64,000 nt of DNA from Streptantibioticus ferralitis (GCF_029223525.1 NZ_JARHTQ010000028.1:30253-94252); one strand, 5' to 3'. Counted from the first letter of the stretch, positions 41,951-50,301 are shown. The notes: generated by a model not told the origin, from the letters alone. Program-made: numbers and translations.

Positions 41951-42805
41951 TCACAGGTCGCGGGCGATTGACCAGATGAAGTCCCGTGACTCGTCGGGAG
42001 GTAGTGCGCAGCGCTCCATCAGGTCCAGCAGCGATCGATAGTTGGCAAGTGGGGTGGGGGAGTCCGCGAAGTGGGGCCCGAACGCCGTGTCGAGCTGCAC
42101 GGTATCCAGCTGCGGAACAGGACCCTCCGCGTAGAGGATCGACTGTCCGGCGCCGTGGAAACTGCCCGCGCTGAACGGAATGACCAACAGGGTGATGTGG
42201 TCGTGCTCGCAGGCCGTAGCGAGGTATTCGAGCTGCGCGCGGGCGACTTCCCGGCCGCCAAACTGCATGCGCAGGGCGGCCTCATGGATGATCCCGAGGT
42301 ACGGAGTCGGCGCCTCGCGCTCGAAGATGCGCTGTCGACCGAGTCGGTGGGCCACACGCAACTCGACTTCCAGGCGCGGAAGTTTCGGCACCACGAGATC
42401 GAAGATCGCTCTGGCGTGATCCTCGGTCTGCAGCAGGCCTGGCAAGTGGACGCTTTGCGCGGTGCGGATACGCGTCGCGTGGTACTCGATCTCCGAGACG
42501 TCGAGGAACCCATCCGGCAGCTTGCCGCGGTACTCCTCCCACCAGTGCGTGTTCCGTCGGGCACCAGTCATCGCGGCAAGCGCGTCAACGAGCGCTTGGT
42601 CAGGACACCCGTAATAGCAGGCGAGTTGGCGGACCCGCTCCTCGCTGAGGCCCGTACGCGCCGCCTCGATGTTGGACACCATCGTCCGGTCCGCGCCGAG
42701 CAGCGCGGCTGCCTCTTGCGCGGAGATCCCGGCCTGTTCACGCAATCGCCGGACCTCCGCCGCAAGGCGACGCTGACGTCCCGTGGGTGTGCTTCGTGGT
42801 GCCAT
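41951..42805 (-). CDS. XRE-family regulator with DUF5753 domain (WhiJ-like)
   Basis: 284 aa. The N-terminal helix-turn-helix at about residues 15-60 (LREQAGISAQEAAALLGADR, TMVSNIEAARTGLSEERV) is followed by the DUF5753 C-terminal domain (HLPGLLQTEDHARAIF, HEAALRMQFGG, QLEYLATACEHDHITLLVIPF). This is the WhiJ type of regulator, paired here with DUF397 downstream and a HATPase protein divergently upstream. It likely binds the palindromes in the 160-bp divergent region. Confidence 0.94.
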   Translation of the reverse strand: MAPRSTPTGRQRRLAAEVRRLREQAGISAQEAAALLGADRTMVSNIEAARTGLSEERVRQLACYYGCPDQALVDALAAMTGARRNTHWWEEYRGKLPDGFLDVSEIEYHATRIRTAQSVHLPGLLQTEDHARAIFDLVVPKLPRLEVELRVAHRLGRQRIFEREAPTPYLGIIHEAALRMQFGGREVARAQLEYLATACEHDHITLLVIPFSAGSFHGAGQSILYAEGPVPQLDTVQLDTAFGPHFADSPTPLANYRSLLDLMERCALPPDESRDFIWSIARDL

Positions 42806-42858
42806 GAGTCCTCTCTCGCTGCGCGCGACAGTCTCCCAGCGAGGCCCGCGACGGTCCA

Positions 42859-42879
42859 GTGAGTCATCGAGCGACTCAC
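42859..42879. promoter_or_regulatory. Candidate operator palindrome of the WhiJ-like locus
   Basis: GTGAGTC (42859-42865), seven bases, GACTCAC (42873-42879): a perfect inverted repeat. The same core recurs as GTGAGTC near 42905 and a related GTGTGAGCC near 42925. All lie between the divergent XRE and HATPase starts. Confidence 0.55.
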
Positions 42880-42965
42880 CCTTTCGGGGAAGTTGGGATC
42901 ACGTGTGAGTCAATCTGCTCTAGCGTGTGAGCCGTGTCACTGAACTCCCCGCATCGGAGCCGCAC

Positions 42966-43409
42966 ATGAGCCTCGTGCCGCGATCAACTCCCGCCTCGGA
43001 CACCTGGGAGTACTGCCTCCATATCCCACCCGACCCCCGTGCCCCCGGTATCGCCCGGGACACCTTGCGCTCGGTACTCACCAGGCACGGGCTGCCCGAA
43101 CTCATCGACAAGGCCGTGCTGTTGACGTCCGAACTCACCACGAACGCCTTCCGTTACGCCGAAGGCTGCGTCTCCGTCAGGCTGGACTGGCGGCACCCCG
43201 TGCTACGGGTCAGCGTCTGCGACACCAACCCCGAACTGCCAACCCCCTTCGCGGCGAGCCCGGAGGAGGACATGATCGGCGGCCGCGGCCTGCTCATCCT
43301 CGATCTCCTCGCCGACCGCTGGGGCGGCTACGCCATCGACAAGGAGCCGTTCGGTGTGGGCGGTAAGTTGATCTGGTTCGAGCTGACCATTGTCTTGGAA
43401 GGGAACTGA
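42966..43409 (+). CDS. HATPase (anti-sigma factor/RsbW-like kinase) protein
   Basis: 147 aa from ATG 42966, with GGAGCC six bases upstream; an in-frame GTG at 42927 is less likely. GHKL-type ATP-binding features: the N box LLTSELTTNAFRYAEG, the G1-like VSVCDTNP and the G2-like GRGLLILDLLADRWGG. It resembles the AbaA/RsbW-like ATPases that accompany WhiJ regulators and DUF397 proteins in Streptomyces. It is divergent from the XRE gene, completing the triad. Whether it phosphorylates an anti-anti-sigma factor is unknown. Confidence 0.9.
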   Translation: MSLVPRSTPASDTWEYCLHIPPDPRAPGIARDTLRSVLTRHGLPELIDKAVLLTSELTTNAFRYAEGCVSVRLDWRHPVLRVSVCDTNPELPTPFAASPEEDMIGGRGLLILDLLADRWGGYAIDKEPFGVGGKLIWFELTIVLEGN

Positions 43410-44021
43410 CGGCTCGGGCGTCCCGCACAGGGAAGCCGTGTGGGTAGCCGCTAGGATCTGGGCATGTCCATGTCGACTCCACGTGCCACTGAACCGCACC
43501 TTGTCGGCTTCACCCGGGACTGAGGCTCTGAGGCATGCCTACGCGCATCATCTGACGCTCGCCGGGATCAACTCGGGCCGCTGGCCCATCAGTTCTCTTC
43601 ATCAAGGGGATCACCCCTGTCGGCCCTGCCTCCCGTTGGTACCCCGATCACACCGGCTCCGGCCGCCCGCCGCAGGCGTGCTGACCAGGTCGTCGACATG
43701 GCGTGCGACAGCGTGCAGGGCACCACAGGCGCCCTTACCCAGCTCGGCACGAAGCCGTTCGCGCTGTGCTGGCGCCGGATCGGGACAGAGCGCGCGCTCA
43801 GCATTGCAGAGGCTGCCCTCAGCGAGGCTGATCGCACCGCACCGACTGTGCCACGTGGGCGGACGGCAACGAGCTGCAGATCATGACTGGCCGATACTGG
43901 GCCGAGTTGCGCCGCCCTGAACCACAGGGTGGACCGTTCGGCCCTGTCGGGGTGCCTGCCCATGTGCGAACGTCGGTTTCGTGGTAGCTGACCGATCTCG
44001 GAATGAGGTAAGGAGCGACCA
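43410..44021. other. Gene-poor accessory stretch
   Basis: No intact gene could be supported. A 19-codon frame (43464-43523) starts MSMSTPRATEPH with an AGGAT-type site. The overlapping frame at about 43522-43570 reads EALRHAYAHHLTLAGIN, which resembles the box II Arg-His helix of tyrosine recombinases but lacks other family sequence around it. Codon use is weakly biased. Confidence 0.4.
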
Positions 44022-44312
44022 ATGCGTACGCATCTCACAAGAGAAGCCGTTGCCATAGCCGCGCTATCCCCCTTGTTCCTCGGCACAGCCACTGGAATCG
44101 CCACGGCCACCCCACGGGCGCCCGCCGTCCACCAGGTCGCGCAGGTCCAGCACCAGCCGCCCCGTCAGATCGTGTGCGTCCCAACGCCCGGCCACTGGGA
44201 GCGGAGGGTCTGGTACGGCAACAACCCCGGGGTTCTTTGGGTCTGGATCCCATCCCGGGTGATCTGCTTCACCGGCGGACCGGCAGCGCCACTCGACCTT
44301 GGCCCGGGATGA
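44022..44312 (+). CDS. Small secreted protein
   Basis: 96 aa; ATG 44022 has AAGGAG six bases upstream. A Sec signal (AVAIAALSPLFLGTATGIATA, probable cleavage before PRAPAVH) leaves a mature part of about 65 residues with two cysteines (IVCVPTPG and VICFTGG) that could form a disulfide. It is Trp/Pro-rich (HWERRVWYG, VLWVWIPS). No family recognised. Two more exported proteins follow on the same strand within 2.5 kb, suggesting a surface or secreted protein cluster. Confidence 0.7.
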   Translation: MRTHLTREAVAIAALSPLFLGTATGIATATPRAPAVHQVAQVQHQPPRQIVCVPTPGHWERRVWYGNNPGVLWVWIPSRVICFTGGPAAPLDLGPG

Positions 44313-44942
44313 CGGGCGATCTGGGTGGCCAGCGTCGTGGCAGGGGCTCGGTGCGGTAACACGTGCATACGGCCACGGTTGCTCTGGGCGGCCGCATGCT
44401 CAGTGGATACACAGTGGATAGTCCGCTTCGACGGGGAGTCGGATGTTCGTGACCCAGGTGCGGTCGTTGGTGTACCGATTGACCACTTGAGGACGAGAGA
44501 CCAGGGGCGGCTCGCGTTGACCGTTCGCATTCGGCGGCAACGGACAGTTTCCATGCCCAAGCGCTGGAGGGCGGCCTTCGGCCCCTTGCCGAGCGACCGC
44601 GGATTTCTCGGCACCATGTGCCAGCTGATTGTCGCTCCCCGGCACCCAGGTCGCCGCGAGCGCCACGGCTGGCATCGGTCATGGCGCCACCGGTCGTGGC
44701 ACTACCACTCGGAGCTTCATCACGGGACGTCAGACGGCCGTTCCGGAATGCACAAGGGTGGGCCGTTCGGCCACTTGACATGTGCCGTGTATGGGACGAG
44801 GGTCGAAGTAGGGAACATGCAGAGCGTTACGCCAGGGGTGCGGGGTGCGCATCCACTGGCAGCGGCGGTGATTTCATTGCTGCCAACGCGAGAATGAGGC
44901 TCCTAGTGTCGAGAGCTCGACCCTATCCCCTTAGGGGGAATT
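44313..44942. other. 630-bp region with no supported gene
   Basis: Several short frames on both strands lack starts with ribosome-binding sites and family resemblance. GC bias is lower than in housekeeping parts of the window. Its last 20 bases contain CCCC-TTA-GGGG (44927-44937), a short hairpin that would bury the GGGGG Shine-Dalgarno of the next gene. Confidence 0.5.
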
Positions 44943-45782
44943 ATGAAGAGAATTCTTGCACGAAGTATCTGTGTTGCTGCTGCTTCGTGCGCGCTGACAG
45001 GTATGTACGGCATTTCGGCGGCTGTGGCCGGCGCTACGCCTAACGACGCTCGCGCTACGGCTACCCAAACGGTGCCAAGGGCAGTAAATCCAGTGACGTG
45101 CCTCCCGTGGTATGCCCAAAATCAGGCGAAGACCATCCTCTTCGTCAATGCGTACAACAGGTGCCCGACGGCGGCGGAGGTGGCCGCTGGCTTCATCTTG
45201 GTACCGGTGGGTCCCGTGCAGGCTCAGAAGCAGGCCCAGGTCCAGAAGCAGGTCCAGGGCCAGAAGCAGTCGGCCGCTAGCAACGCCACTGCCACTGGCG
45301 GCAGCGTCGGCAACGTCACTGCTGCTGGAGGCACTGGTGGTACGGCGACGACGGGCCCGATAACTGTCAACTTGCCGCCTGGTACGCCCGCGGTGACGCC
45401 GCCTGTGACGCCGCCTGTGACGCCGCCTGTGACGCCGCCTGTGACGCCGCCTGTGACGCCGCCTGTGACGCCGCCTGTGACGCCGCCTGTGACGCCGCCG
45501 CCTAGTGGCTGCGCATCGGGAACTTGCCCTGCGACGCCGCCTGTGACGCCGCCTGTGACGCCGCCTGTGATGCCGCCGCCTAGTGGCTGCGCATCGGGAA
45601 CTTGCCCTGCGACACCGAGTGTCCCGTCGTCTGTCACCACCCAGGGCGGTCAGGGTGGCGCGGCAACCACCAACATCACGCCGACAGCGAGTCCCCCGTC
45701 GTCTGTCACCACCCAGGGCGGTCAGGGTGGCGCGGCAACCACCAACGTCACTTCTGTGCCAGCCAGCCCGGTCACGCCGTGA
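44943..45782 (+). CDS. Secreted repeat protein with (VTPP)n and duplicated Cys blocks
   Basis: 279 aa; ATG 44943 with GGGGGAA upstream. A signal peptide (ILARSICVAAASCALTGMYG, cleavage near AVAGA) is followed by a short domain with two Cys (VTCLPWYAQNQAK, NAYNRCPTA). Next come a Gln/Lys-rich stretch (QAQKQAQVQKQVQGQKQ), a Gly/Thr region, nine VTPP repeats, two copies of PPPSGCASGTCPATP, and two copies of SSVTTQGGQGGAATTN. It has no transmembrane anchor or sortase signal at the C terminus. It looks like an extended, disulfide-capable extracellular or wall-associated protein; no family recognised. Confidence 0.75.
   Translation: MKRILARSICVAAASCALTGMYGISAAVAGATPNDARATATQTVPRAVNPVTCLPWYAQNQAKTILFVNAYNRCPTAAEVAAGFILVPVGPVQAQKQAQVQKQVQGQKQSAASNATATGGSVGNVTAAGGTGGTATTGPITVNLPPGTPAVTPPVTPPVTPPVTPPVTPPVTPPVTPPVTPPVTPPPSGCASGTCPATPPVTPPVTPPVMPPPSGCASGTCPATPSVPSSVTTQGGQGGAATTNITPTASPPSSVTTQGGQGGAATTNVTSVPASPVTP
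45393..45500 (+). repeat. 12-bp tandem repeats encoding VTPP
   Basis: Eight perfect copies of GTGACGCCGCCT from 45393 to 45488 plus a ninth that changes in its last base. Three further copies are at about 45543-45578. Near-perfect identity of the DNA implies recent slippage expansion, so copy number probably varies between strains. Confidence 0.9.
45623..45746 (+). repeat. 52-bp direct repeat in the secreted repeat protein gene
   Basis: 45623-45674 is repeated identically at 45695-45746, each encoding PSSVTTQGGQGGAATTN, separated by 20 bases. It indicates segmental duplication in addition to the 12-bp array. Confidence 0.85.
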
Positions 45783-46038
45783 GTGTGTGAACGTCGGCTA
45801 CTAGATCAACAACCAGGCGAAGACCTCCGATGTGGTGTGGAGTGCTACTGCGCCGCGCGGGGGTCTTCGCGGTACCCACAGGCCGTAGGCGTTTCTGAAA
45901 CGCGGCGCAACGGCCGCAGTATCTCGTCTCACCGGTAGCGCGTTACACTTGCAGAATTTTCTTGATTCTTGCTGTGCCTTGCAGGACGGCGGGAAAATAA
46001 GAGCCTGATCGAGGGCGGCCTGAATCCGTGGGGTCTTC

Positions 46039-46530
46039 ATGAGAATTCAGTGGACTAGAACACTTGCGGCAGTCAGTTCCGTGTTGCTGTCGCTCCTGCT
46101 CTATACGCCGACCGCGCACGCGGCGGCGGCGCAGGCGATGATGAGCATCAGTCCGACCCAAGGCCCCCCTGGAACCGTGATCTCAATTACCGGGAGCGGC
46201 TGGCAGCCGGGGGAGGGAATTCGGGTCGACCTGGCGTCCAGTGGCCGGTCAACGACCGTGACGGCCAGCCCGCGGGGGAACTGGACGGCAGCGCTCGAGC
46301 TTGCCGGTAGTGGGGTCGCAGGTAACTTCCCTGGCGGGAGGGAACGGGTTCAGGCCCAGGGGCTGTCGGCAGGAGAGTCGGCCGAGGCGATCTTCCGCGT
46401 AACCAATACATCTGTTCCTAGCGCACCTCAGCCGGGAGAGACGGCGCCGCTGCGGAACTGTTTCGAGGTGACGGTCAACAACACCACCCAACGGCTGAGC
46501 ATGTGTCTCCTCGGCGCTGGAAGCGCCTAG
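46039..46530 (+). CDS. Secreted Ig-like (IPT/TIG-type) small protein
   Basis: 163 aa from ATG 46039, with GGGG about six bases upstream. A clear Sec signal (LAAVSSVLLSLLLYTPTAHA) is followed by a single Ig-like beta domain with the IPT/TIG-type opening ISPTQGPPGTVISITGSGWQPG, and a C-terminal Cys pair (RNCFEVTVNN and LSMCLLG). Such domains mediate surface binding or act as structural modules. It is read in the same direction as the repeat protein, 256 bases downstream, and ends 82 bases before the cobS stop (convergent). Confidence 0.8.
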   Translation: MRIQWTRTLAAVSSVLLSLLLYTPTAHAAAAQAMMSISPTQGPPGTVISITGSGWQPGEGIRVDLASSGRSTTVTASPRGNWTAALELAGSGVAGNFPGGRERVQAQGLSAGESAEAIFRVTNTSVPSAPQPGETAPLRNCFEVTVNNTTQRLSMCLLGAGSA

Positions 46531-46612
46531 AGCTGTGATATCCCGCAGAATGCGCCCGTCCGAGGGGCAGCAGACCGGAGGCGCCCCCACGACCCGCGAC
46601 CGCAACAGCCCA

Positions 46613-47404
46613 TCACCCCAACGCCAGCGTGACCAGCGTTGCCGTCACCGCCGTCTCGCACAGCGCGCCGAAAACGTCACCCGTGACGCCGCCCAAGCGC
46701 GCGCGGCAGCGCCGCAAAAGGAGTTCCGCCGCTACCAGGGCCGCCAGCGCCGCCACCGTGTAATGCACCGCGCCGTACGGGCCGAAGGCCGCGCCCGCCG
46801 CCGCCGAGGCGAGGACCGTGATGCCCGCCAGCCACCACGCGCCGCGTGCCGGAACCGCGCCCGCGACCGCTGTGCCCAGGCCGTCCTTGCGGGCCGCGGG
46901 CACCCCTTCGCGGCAGGCGAGCGTCATCGCGGTGCGGCCGGTCAGCGCGGCGACCGTCGCCGCCGTGGCACCCTGGGGCCAGCCCGTACCGTAGAGTCCG
47001 CTCACCGCGGCCACCTGCGCCAGTAGCACGAACACCAACGTCAGGACGCCGAACGGACCGATGTCCGACTGCTTCATGATCCGCAGGGCCTCGGCGGCGG
47101 GCTTGCCGCTGCCGAGGCCGTCGGCGGTGTCGGCCAACCCGTCCAGGTGCAGCCCGCGCGTCAGGACCGCCGGAACCGCGACCGTCGCCACGGACGCCAG
47201 AAGGGGACCGCCACCCAAAAACAGCAACACACCCCCCAAGGCGGCCGCCACCAAGCCCACGACCAGCCCGACAACGGGCGCGCACAGCATGCCGGTTCGC
47301 CCGGCCGCGCGGTCCCACCGCTCGACCCGTACCGGCAGCACGGTCAGTGTGCCGAACGCGAACCGTACTCCGTCGGTGGCGGTCGCCGACTCCGTGCGTT
47401 CCAT
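46613..47404 (-). CDS. cobS: Adenosylcobinamide-GDP ribazoletransferase (cobalamin synthase)
   Basis: 263 aa integral membrane protein; joins adenosylcobinamide-GDP and alpha-ribazole in the last step of cobalamin assembly. Family motifs: FAFGTLTVLPV at the N terminus, RGLHLDGLADTADGLGSGK (acidic metal-binding helix) and DIGPFGVLTLV. About six to seven hydrophobic helices. It lies downstream of cobU-cobT on the same strand, separated by a degenerate gene and a rhomboid-like gene. Confidence 0.95.
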   Translation of the reverse strand: MERTESATATDGVRFAFGTLTVLPVRVERWDRAAGRTGMLCAPVVGLVVGLVAAALGGVLLFLGGGPLLASVATVAVPAVLTRGLHLDGLADTADGLGSGKPAAEALRIMKQSDIGPFGVLTLVFVLLAQVAAVSGLYGTGWPQGATAATVAALTGRTAMTLACREGVPAARKDGLGTAVAGAVPARGAWWLAGITVLASAAAGAAFGPYGAVHYTVAALAALVAAELLLRRCRARLGGVTGDVFGALCETAVTATLVTLALG

Positions 47405-47458
47405 CGGACGGACTCCCTCGCGCTGCGGATGGCTGGCGGGCAGAACCGTACCCGTCCG

Positions 47459-48157
47459 CTACAGGCCGCCCGCCGGGCGGTCCGTGCGGCGCTTACGGCG
47501 GCGGCGCACCGCGTCGTCGACCAGGCACCAGCCGACGGCCGCCGTGATCGCGGCCAAGTGCTCCCAGCCCGCGAGGTTCGGCCACAGCGCGACCTCCACC
47601 ACCATCGATCCGGCCACCACCCCGGCGGTCCAGCACGCCCGGTACCGCCAGGCGACGCACACCGCGAGCGCCACGACCGCCGCCGACGGGCCGGTGTCGC
47701 GGATGAAGGCGTCGATCTGCGCCAAGCCGAGCACCGCGTGCGGGCCCTGGGCGACACCCCAGCGCGCGTACGTCGTCCCGGCCAGTGTCGACAGGTAGGC
47801 GATGCCGAGCGTACGGGCCTTGCCGAGGGTGATCTCGGCGATCCCGAAGACCACCAGCACCTGGGCGAGCGCTCCCCACACCGGCAGATCGAGGGCGGGG
47901 ACGAACAGTGACAGCGGGGTGCGCAGCAGTGCCTTCCACCACAGCAGCGAGGCGCTGACCACCCCGGCCCGGTTCACCAGGTCATCGCCCAAGGTGGTGT
48001 GCTGCACCAGTTGCAGTACGGAGATCAGCACCACGGCGGTGATCGTCAGCGGGATCGCCCGCCACCTCTCGCGCACCGAGGCGATGCGCAGGTCGGCGAC
48101 GAGCGCGCCCCACTCCCGGTACGCGGCGCGGCGCAGCCACGCTTCTGCGGTGCTCAC
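47459..48157 (-). CDS. Rhomboid-like membrane protein, coupled to a degenerate lysyl-PG synthase gene
   Basis: 232 aa from GTG 48157, which overlaps the TGA of the upstream frame (48156-48154). Five to six hydrophobic helices; RDTGPSAAVVALAV and GWEHLAAIT could supply serine and histidine of a Rhomboid_2-like fold, as in the protein at 18.8-19.3 kb. It ends in a basic tail (RRRRKRRTDR). In actinobacteria such proteins often sit beside phosphatidylglycerol aminoacyl-transferases, consistent with the remnant upstream. Role unknown. Confidence 0.65.
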   Translation of the reverse strand: MSTAEAWLRRAAYREWGALVADLRIASVRERWRAIPLTITAVVLISVLQLVQHTTLGDDLVNRAGVVSASLLWWKALLRTPLSLFVPALDLPVWGALAQVLVVFGIAEITLGKARTLGIAYLSTLAGTTYARWGVAQGPHAVLGLAQIDAFIRDTGPSAAVVALAVCVAWRYRACWTAGVVAGSMVVEVALWPNLAGWEHLAAITAAVGWCLVDDAVRRRRKRRTDRPAGGL

Positions 48158-49149
48158 AGCTGACCGAGGGCGCTGGTTCGGTACGGGGACTCGATCCGCC
48201 ACCGGCGGGAGAAGGACGTCAGCAGCGAGCGCCGACTCAGCGGCACCGGGCCCGCGCCTGGCCATGAGCCACGCTCGAACGCCGGGCGGAACATGGCAGA
48301 GTTGAGCGCGAGCTGACGGATACCCAACTGGTAGGCCCGCCTGACCAGTTCAATGGCCGAGTATTCGAACAGGCCGTTGTCGGGCGCGCGGTCCCGGCAC
48401 ATCAGATCGAGTGATGGACCGTCAGAACTCTCGTCCTCGGGGATGTCCTCGTGGCGTTGGTTCCGGACGGTGTGACCGCACCCGCGTACCCGGTTGTACG
48501 CCTGGCGCACGGCCCGCATCGCCCGTCCCTCCACGGCGAACTCGGCGGCCTCCGCGATCGCCTCGTCGCCGATCTGCAACGCGTCAAGGCCGTCTCGCGC
48601 GTAGATCGTTCCCCCCTCCCCGCTCGCCCCCATCACGGCCGGGATCCAGCCGTGCTCGCGAGCCTCCAGCCACGGCTCGATGGCGCCGGGCCACGCTTCA
48701 GGGTCTCCGATCGGATCGCCGGAGGCCAGAGTCACTCCGCCCACCGCGCGGTATGCGATGGCCGACTTGCGGGTGGAGGACCAGATCACCCTCTTGTCGC
48801 GCCGCAGCGCTAAGTGGCCGAGTGAATCCCGTCCGCCGTGCCGTTCCAACAGCTCACGCAGGGACGTTTCATCCCGCGGCCTGAGGAGCTCCCGGCCGCG
48901 CGGCGCGCGAAGTGCCGCGCACAACACCAGAAGGAACAGGATCGCACTCATGATGTTGATGACGACATTCACCCGGTCGGGGGTTGTTATCCCTGGTAAA
49001 CCTTCTGAGTCGGACGCGAGTGACGGCCTGGTCTGCCGGCGGTCCCGGCGGGGTGTGCGGCCCGCTCGGACCTCGCGGGTGTCCCGGGCGTTATGGGGCT
49101 GGCGGGTCGCCCGGGACGGTTCATCGCGTTCCGCGCGAAAGGGGCCCAT
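48154..49149 (-). pseudogene. Degenerate phosphatidylglycerol lysyltransferase (DUF2156) gene
   Basis: The frame (331 codons) is open but the product looks defective. Residues around 110-240 match the aminoacyl-PG synthase domain well (GGVTLASGDPIGDPEAWPGAIE, RHEDIPEDE). The usual 50-60-residue segment after IPEDE (normally ending FVPWG) is missing, and the sequence jumps to LSLDLM-like PSLDLMCRDRAPDNGL. The C terminus stops at YRTSALGQL, where homologues continue YR-ANAKYRP for about 25 residues. The N-terminal membrane part is reduced to one helix (MSAILFLLVLCAALR). Read as an in-frame deletion plus a C-terminal frameshift. Confidence 0.65.
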
Positions 49150-49242
49150 GAACAGCGATCTTATGTCGCAATTGGCGGGATTTAGCGGGGAATCCTGGTT
49201 TTGGGGAGACCCCGGTCCGGGATGCCACGGCGCTGAGCGGAC

Positions 49243-50301
49243 CTACGCCTCCGGGGCGGGCTCCGGCTGGTTCGAGAGCTCTGTGGCCAGTGCCGCCGCG
49301 GCCTTCAGCAGCGGCACCGCGAGCAGCGCGCCGGTTCCCTCACCGAGCCGCACACCGTGGTCGAGCAGCGGTTCTATGGACAACCGGTCCAGCGCCTTGG
49401 CCTGGCCGGGCTCGCCCGACGACTGGCCCGCGAGCCACCAGTCCGGTGCCCGGAACGCCACGCGCTGCGCGGACAGCGCGCAGGCGGCGGAGACGACGCC
49501 GTCCAGTACGACCGGGAGCTTGCGCACCGCGCACTGCAGCAGGAACCCGGTGGCCGCCGCGAGGTCCGCGCCGCCCACCGCGGCCAGCAGCTTCAGCTGG
49601 TCGCCGAGCACCGGCCGCGCCCGGCGCAGCGCATCGCGGATCGCCGCGCACTTGCGCATCCAGGCCAGGTCGTCGATGCCCGAGCCGCGGCCGGTCACCA
49701 CGGACGCGTCCGTACCGCACAGCGCCCCGACCAGTACGCCCGCGGAGGTCGTACCGCCGACGCTGAGGTCGCCGAGCACCACCAGATCGGTGCCGGAGTC
49801 GGCCTCCTCGTCAGCGATCGCCATTCCGGCGCGGAACGCCTGCTCGGCCTCCGCCTCGGTCAGCGCGTTCTCCACGTCGATCATCCCTGAGCCGCGCCGC
49901 ACCCGGTGCCGTACCACCTCGGCGGGCAGTTCGCCGGGGTCGCAGTCCACGGCCATGTCGATGACCCGTACCTGCGCTCCGTACTGCCGGGCCAGCACGT
50001 TCACCGCGGCCTCGCCCGCCAGTACCGAGCGGACCAGGGTGCTGGCCGTTCCGGCAGGGCGTACGGAGACGTCTCGCTTGGCGATGCCGTGGTCGGCGGC
50101 GAAGAGGATGACGCGGGCCCGCTCGATCGGCTTCGCCGGTGCGCCGCCCTGTACGGAGGCCAGCCAGTCGCCCAGGTCTTCGAGCTTTCCGAGCTTTCCC
50201 GCCATAGGCGTGTGCGTACGGAGTGCTTTGGAGTCATGCCGGAGCGCTGGATCGGGACGGTCGATCAGCGCGGCGAAGTCGTCTAGGTCTAGGGCGCTCA
50301 C
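49243..50301 (-). CDS. cobT: Nicotinate-nucleotide-dimethylbenzimidazole phosphoribosyltransferase
   Basis: 352 aa from GTG 50301, with GTAGGG eight bases upstream; GTG 50310 is the alternative. It makes alpha-ribazole phosphate for the lower ligand of cobalamin. Family landmarks: ARVILFAADHGIAKRDVSV, RGSGMIDVENALT, VVLGDLSVGGTTSAG (phosphoribosyl and metal site) and the C-terminal LGEGTGALLAVPLL with the catalytic glutamate. It follows cobU on the same strand, 67 bases apart. Confidence 0.95.
   Translation of the reverse strand: MSALDLDDFAALIDRPDPALRHDSKALRTHTPMAGKLGKLEDLGDWLASVQGGAPAKPIERARVILFAADHGIAKRDVSVRPAGTASTLVRSVLAGEAAVNVLARQYGAQVRVIDMAVDCDPGELPAEVVRHRVRRGSGMIDVENALTEAEAEQAFRAGMAIADEEADSGTDLVVLGDLSVGGTTSAGVLVGALCGTDASVVTGRGSGIDDLAWMRKCAAIRDALRRARPVLGDQLKLLAAVGGADLAAATGFLLQCAVRKLPVVLDGVVSAACALSAQRVAFRAPDWWLAGQSSGEPGQAKALDRLSIEPLLDHGVRLGEGTGALLAVPLLKAAAALATELSNQPEPAPEA

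Noticed and set aside
43390..43920. 176-codon plus-strand frame downstream of the HATPase gene
   Set aside because: Composition rich in Arg, Ser, Pro and His without a start signal; no homologous pattern except a short integrase-like piece, listed separately as a weak finding.
44400..44675. Minus-strand 91-codon frame (AVALAATWVPGSDNQ...)
   Set aside because: No ribosome-binding site, no signal or family similarity. Kept out as a gene although the region is otherwise empty.
45393..45500. CRISPR or attachment-site array
   Set aside because: Twelve-base units without spacers, in frame inside a gene; a coding microsatellite.
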